NCBI RefSeq assembly: GCF_949987535.1
Contig: NC_080075.1
Span: 45,133,536 to 45,197,535 of the forward strand
Length of the DNA: 64,000 nt
From: Balaenoptera acutorostrata
Lineage: Eukaryota > Chordata > Mammalia > Artiodactyla > Balaenopteridae
Direction of reading: 5' to 3'
Position numbers and translations under genes: made by a program. Below, one piece after another: positions 59,640 through 64,000 of this stretch. The notes under the pieces were generated by a model. The model searched no databases and was not told the origin of the DNA. It saw only the letters and a list, made by a program, of their open reading frames with translations. The stretch's first letter is position 1. Each line of letters begins with the position of its first letter.

Positions 59640-62440
59640 CTGCCAACAACCAGTACATCCATGCTGTGCGAACAAGTTAAATATCACCTCTACTGCAAGG
59701 TACTTATATGTGTGTATTGCTTCGCTAAAAATAATAAAAATAAAACAAGGAAAAAAGTAAGGACATTTCACGGGTATGTGCCATTAGACTATATAATACA
59801 ATAAACTTTTATGTCTAATAAAGTTTCAGAGACATAGACCATATGGCCACTTTCTAACATAGAAGACATGGTCAAATTCCATGGGAGGCAAATCATTTCC
59901 ATAGAATTATTTGAAAGCTTAGCTGGCATCTCTGGTATTAGCATAAACCACAGACAGTCTATATGTATTTATTTGAATTATCAACAACCACAAACAACAA
60001 TTATTGATTATATGTCTGCTTTGTGCCAGGGACAGTGCTAAGGGTTAGGAGGGATATGTGATGTGTAATCTATGATTCAAGGTGTTATGGAAATTCCCAC
60101 AAGCCATGTCCTACTGTTTGAAGCAAGACAGCCAAAAAGAAAACCTACAGCCAAGGAATACTATAGTTCAGCAATATATACCCCATGAGCAATTATATTA
60201 GCAAACTAAAGTCATAGTACAAATTGTTTTGGGTAACTTGTTTTTCATTCTTTCTCACACAAAAGTTAAACTTGTGCTGTGGTTTCTCTCTCTCTCTTCA
60301 ACTTTGCAGCAGTGACAAATTATGGATTCAATAATTTCTCACATTCTACTTGAAAAATGTTTCTTTATCCAAAGGTTAACTCCTTTAGGAGTACAAACCC
60401 CTAAATTTTCTCTGTTGCTGTATTAGTTGATACAACTAGATTCACTAGACTCATAAATCTATCAATTTTCTAGTCTATAGCACTGTAATCCCTGAAATCT
60501 CATAGATATAAATGGAATTGCTAATTTTCAATAAATCTACAGAAACAGGTAATGGTGTCATGGGCCCCCAGTTCCAATCATTTTAGCTATAATAAATGAT
60601 ACCACAGGGACTCACTTTGGGTCATAAAATTTGCTGATCAGGATACAGATTTTAACCCCCAAAGTATTTTATAACTTTTCCCTTTTTTTGCCACTTTTAA
60701 GTATGAATTCCAAGAATGATTTCTCACTTAAAACTGATTGTAGATAGGAAAGAGGAAAAAAAATAAATGAAGAATTTTTTCAGGTTAGTATTTTCTTTTG
60801 AGAGGAGACAACACAAGTAATACTGAAGAAATTATTTCAAACATATACAATAGTATTATATTGGTTACTTAAAATTTAAGCATTTGGGAAAAGCATGAAA
60901 TTACTATTTATAATTTTATATTTTATAAATAATGCACATTGTACAACAGAAATGTATTTTTCTAATGAATGATAAACTTATGTTTCCAAAACAATTAAAT
61001 TTTAATTTTCTTAAATAATTACAAACTATTTTCCTATTGTTCTTTAAAAGGAGAATTAGGTACTTTCACTTGGTGTTTTTCTTTGTGAGAGTTTTACCAG
61101 TGTTTCTAAAATACTTATCATTTGTCCATGATAACTATCATTCAGCCATATATTAGGATGAATTACAGATGTTGCTTTAGATGTATCTCAAAGGATTTTT
61201 TCTGAAATTGTATATGGAATAACCTCTAAAATAATATGACTATAATCACCTTTTAAACAAACTTAAGGAATTGGTAAAAATGAAATTATCAAGAGTATCT
61301 TTAAATGTAACATTTCAATAAAAATAATCGTGAAAGGTATGAGTTGAAATTCATTCTAAATGAAAGATTACCCTGTAGTATTGAAATCTTTAAAGTCTTT
61401 GAGTTTCACACTTGGGGATTTCCTGGGCTAAGCTCAAAGTGGATGTGTGACAGGAGGAATGGATTAGCTGTGTTCTTTGCTATATGTTTGTAATGAAAGC
61501 CAGGATGAATAGAGCAGTGGAAATGTTAAATCAGTGTTCCCTCATTTATCTACTCTTACCAGAAATGCACACACAAATCAGGTACTGGTCAGCAAAATAC
61601 AGATCTGGTAACATTCCTGTTTCTTTTGTGGATAGCTTATGGTAATATTCATGCTGCTTCTCTACTTTTATAATGCACATTTTCCTCCTTACTATGTGGC
61701 CAAGTTGAGTTGTTAATAGATGCTTAGTAAGCCATATAAAAGAAATGCAGTATACAGTTACTTGGAAATAGGTCTTACTTGACTGGTTTTAGTATAAATA
61801 AACAATTTAGGAGAGAGCTCTGTAATAGTTGGGATTCTCAAAGAGAAATCTTTAAAAACGTAAACATTTATTATTAAAAAAAGGGTTCTACTAATCTTGA
61901 CAAGAGGATTGGTTTTACTGGTCAGGTCAGTACCCTTATGAAAATTAAAAGCTATGTTGTACAACAGAATCTATGCTGAAGCTACAAGATGGATCACAAC
62001 ATGTTGAGAAATATGTGAACATACTCTTACACTCCCCATAAATATTTATTAACAGCACACATGATTGTGAGAAGTATATTCTGAACAGCAACTCAAATAT
62101 GTCATATTTAAGACATTGAAGAGAGGTGTATGCCTTCCTCTGATTAACTCATTGAAAATAGGATTGAAATTTCTAGGGTCAAAATCATTACTACCGTCTC
62201 TGACTTTGCCGCTAATGACTGTGCTATAACTATTAGAATTTGGCAGACTAAGTAATATCATATTGACCTTTGGAGAAATAAAACATTATTCACTAGTTCT
62301 GGTACAGATGCTATATTTGGATATAGGAATTTCTTTTTCACTTAGCAGGACCATATGTGTGAATACCACTGCCTGAACCTTTCATGTGTATGAATTATTC
62401 ATTCATTTATTGTTATCCAGTCATTTATCTATTTATGTAT
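59640..62440. other. Unique AT-rich sequence, no gene seen
   Basis: Small L2-like piece at about 60000-60060 (tgtctgctttgtgccaggga, cagtgctaagggttaggagg). No other repeat or coding signal. Confidence 0.4.
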
Positions 62441-62449
62441 TCCCATAAC

Positions 62450-63300
62450 CTCATTCCACAAGGCATTTGAATAGCATATAGGGAATATGGTTTGAATTCT
62501 GACTTGGAACTTGGTAAAATGATTCCACTATGGTCTGCTTTTTGGAAGATCCTGCCAAACAGTGCAGTGGAGAAGGGAGCAATTTTAGCCATGCAGATGT
62601 TTTGTTGCAGTGATGCCAAATGCCCACTAGGAAGCTAAACATCTGGATGCTTGAATTAAAATTTTTTCTTTTCAGCAGATTTTTGTTGTTTGCACAGACA
62701 CTGTGCCCAATGAAAAGCCTTTGCCTATTTGTTTAATCTCCTGGGATGTATGAATGCAGATATGTGAGGCCAAATTGACAGCATCATATTTAAATCAGTG
62801 TTCCTGCCTTGATCCCTTTTAAAAACTATAAAACCCTTCCTCCAAAATCATAGAAAATGTACTCAATTGGATGGGCCAACATAAAAAGAATTCATTCTAA
62901 AGGACCTAATTCTCAGGTTTCTCATTTTCAGACAGGTTATTTTCTTTGAATTATCATTTTAATTAATGGATTAGTGACAAAAAGAATGTGGTATATGAAA
63001 AGATAGTCTGGTAATTATAGGCTTCCCTACAGACTGAAACAGCATATCACATTGTACACATAAAACCATGAAAATGCTTGCGATATTATTATTTTATATT
63101 GAGAATTTAATTATTTAGACTGTGGTTTTATTTTTTCATATGCAGCCAATCATATTCTATTATTAAAAACTGTTGCCATGGTTTCTGGTTTGGAAAACTA
63201 TATTTATTGTATTATGGCAACATATTGGAGGTTTTGCTTTCACATTAAAAAGAAAAAAGATCGAATAAAATAAGTTTCCCAATAAATTAAATTGTGCCAC
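62450..63300. promoter_or_regulatory. Candidate conserved noncoding block
   Basis: Repeat-free, with a gttgccatggtttc word at about 63173 close to an RFX-type X-box half palindrome, and AT-rich homeodomain-type words (gaatttaattatttag at about 63103). Texture only. Confidence 0.25.
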
Positions 63301-63804
63301 ACGAATGTATTTATGATTAGAGCTTATTAAAAATATCCTATATTGGTCCATTTGGCATTTTGAAAATTCTCAAGTTAGAAGAAGTCAGCTCCTTTTTCTT
63401 CGTGTTTCCTCGAGTTAGGTCGGCTTCATGTTTCAAACTGAAATGTTTAGGGATAATCTGAAAACATATTCCAGGTGGGATGGCAGTATAGAGTCTGCGG
63501 GGAGAGAAGGCGCTTGATCAGGCCTCTCTCTATTCAGAACAAAGGGAGGAAGGTACGAAAGACAGAAGTGAACTCTAGAAAGCAGAACCTATTTGATACG
63601 TTGGGGTGCTTTAATTTTCTTCAACATTTGCTTCCATGGCCTATCATGCCTTGTTGCCTTCCCATGCACCTTCCCTTTGTCCCTTCTTTCTAGCAAATTT
63701 ATCATGATAGTATGCCATTTCATCCTACTTAAATTACTACCTAGTTCATATATGAGCCTGAGAACAATGCTGCAAAGCAAATTTGATGTACCCACTTAAG
63801 GGCC

Positions 63805-63925
63805 AGGAAAAGCGCTTCTGAAAGAGGCTGAAGCAACTTGCCCAAGTCAGGGCTGGCAGTGGTGGAGCTATGCCCGGACCCGGTACCGTGGAGTCCTCCA
63901 CCGTGCTGTCCATTGGCCCAGTGCC
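63805..63925 (-). mobile_element. MIR SINE fragment
   Basis: gctgaagcaacttgcccaag followed by ggcagtggtggagctatgcc matches the reverse MIR core. Confidence 0.6.
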
Positions 63926-64000
63926 TCTCCTTCAGCAGTGTTGTGCTCAAGTTGGATGCACAACTAGTTCAAACATGATTTTCACCTTTGTTTAATCACT

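Overview
The window reads as nuclear DNA of a mammal, very probably a cetacean. The main evidence is seven tRNA-derived CHR-type SINEs (6080, 7765, 15036, 16332, 21914, 54099 and 59499), a family found in whales, hippos and ruminants. Several belong to a shorter form typical of whales. Mammal-wide MIR, L2, MER5-like, Tigger-like and old L1 copies make up much of the rest. I found no spliced host gene, no rRNA or tRNA gene and no CRISPR array. The stretch looks like an AT-rich, gene-poor or intronic interval.

The one convincing protein-coding sequence is an intronless copy of MIS18A on the minus strand (3681-4391). MIS18A belongs to the Mis18 complex that licenses CENP-A loading at centromeres. 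Its 236-codon frame is open from start to stop, and both zinc-binding CxxC pairs remain. It lies in a 3.9-kb processed insertion (481-4414) with an intact polyadenylation signal, a poly(A) tail (poly(T) on the plus strand) and 16-bp matching target-site duplications at 465-480 and 4415-4430. It is therefore a nearly full-length reverse-transcribed mRNA.

Layout. 163-330 holds an orphan L1 endonuclease fragment. 481-4414 is the MIS18A retrocopy, set in old L1-like sequence that continues to about 5950. 6-26 kb is mostly unique AT-rich sequence with SINEs, MIRs, an L2, a Tigger-like element (12031-12482) and a candidate regulatory block near 20.9-21.7 kb. 26.6-36.3 kb is a nest of L1s: an old plus-strand 5' leader broken by another repeat, two old minus-strand L1 3' ends, a 5-kb younger minus-strand L1 (29549-34595) inserted in the second of these, and an old plus-strand 3' end. 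36.3-42.4 kb has microsatellites, an LTR-like repeat and L2. 42.48-48.16 kb is an old, decayed, nearly full-length plus-strand L1. 48-64 kb has an LTR-like repeat, old L1 3' ends, L2s, two SINEs, and unique blocks near 52.3-53.2 and 62.45-63.3 kb that look like conserved noncoding sequence.

The L1 machinery explains the SINEs and the MIS18A copy, since these carry A-rich tails and target-site duplications. No operon-like or multigene system is visible. Repeat family names come from recognition of consensus features, not a database search, so their edges are approximate.
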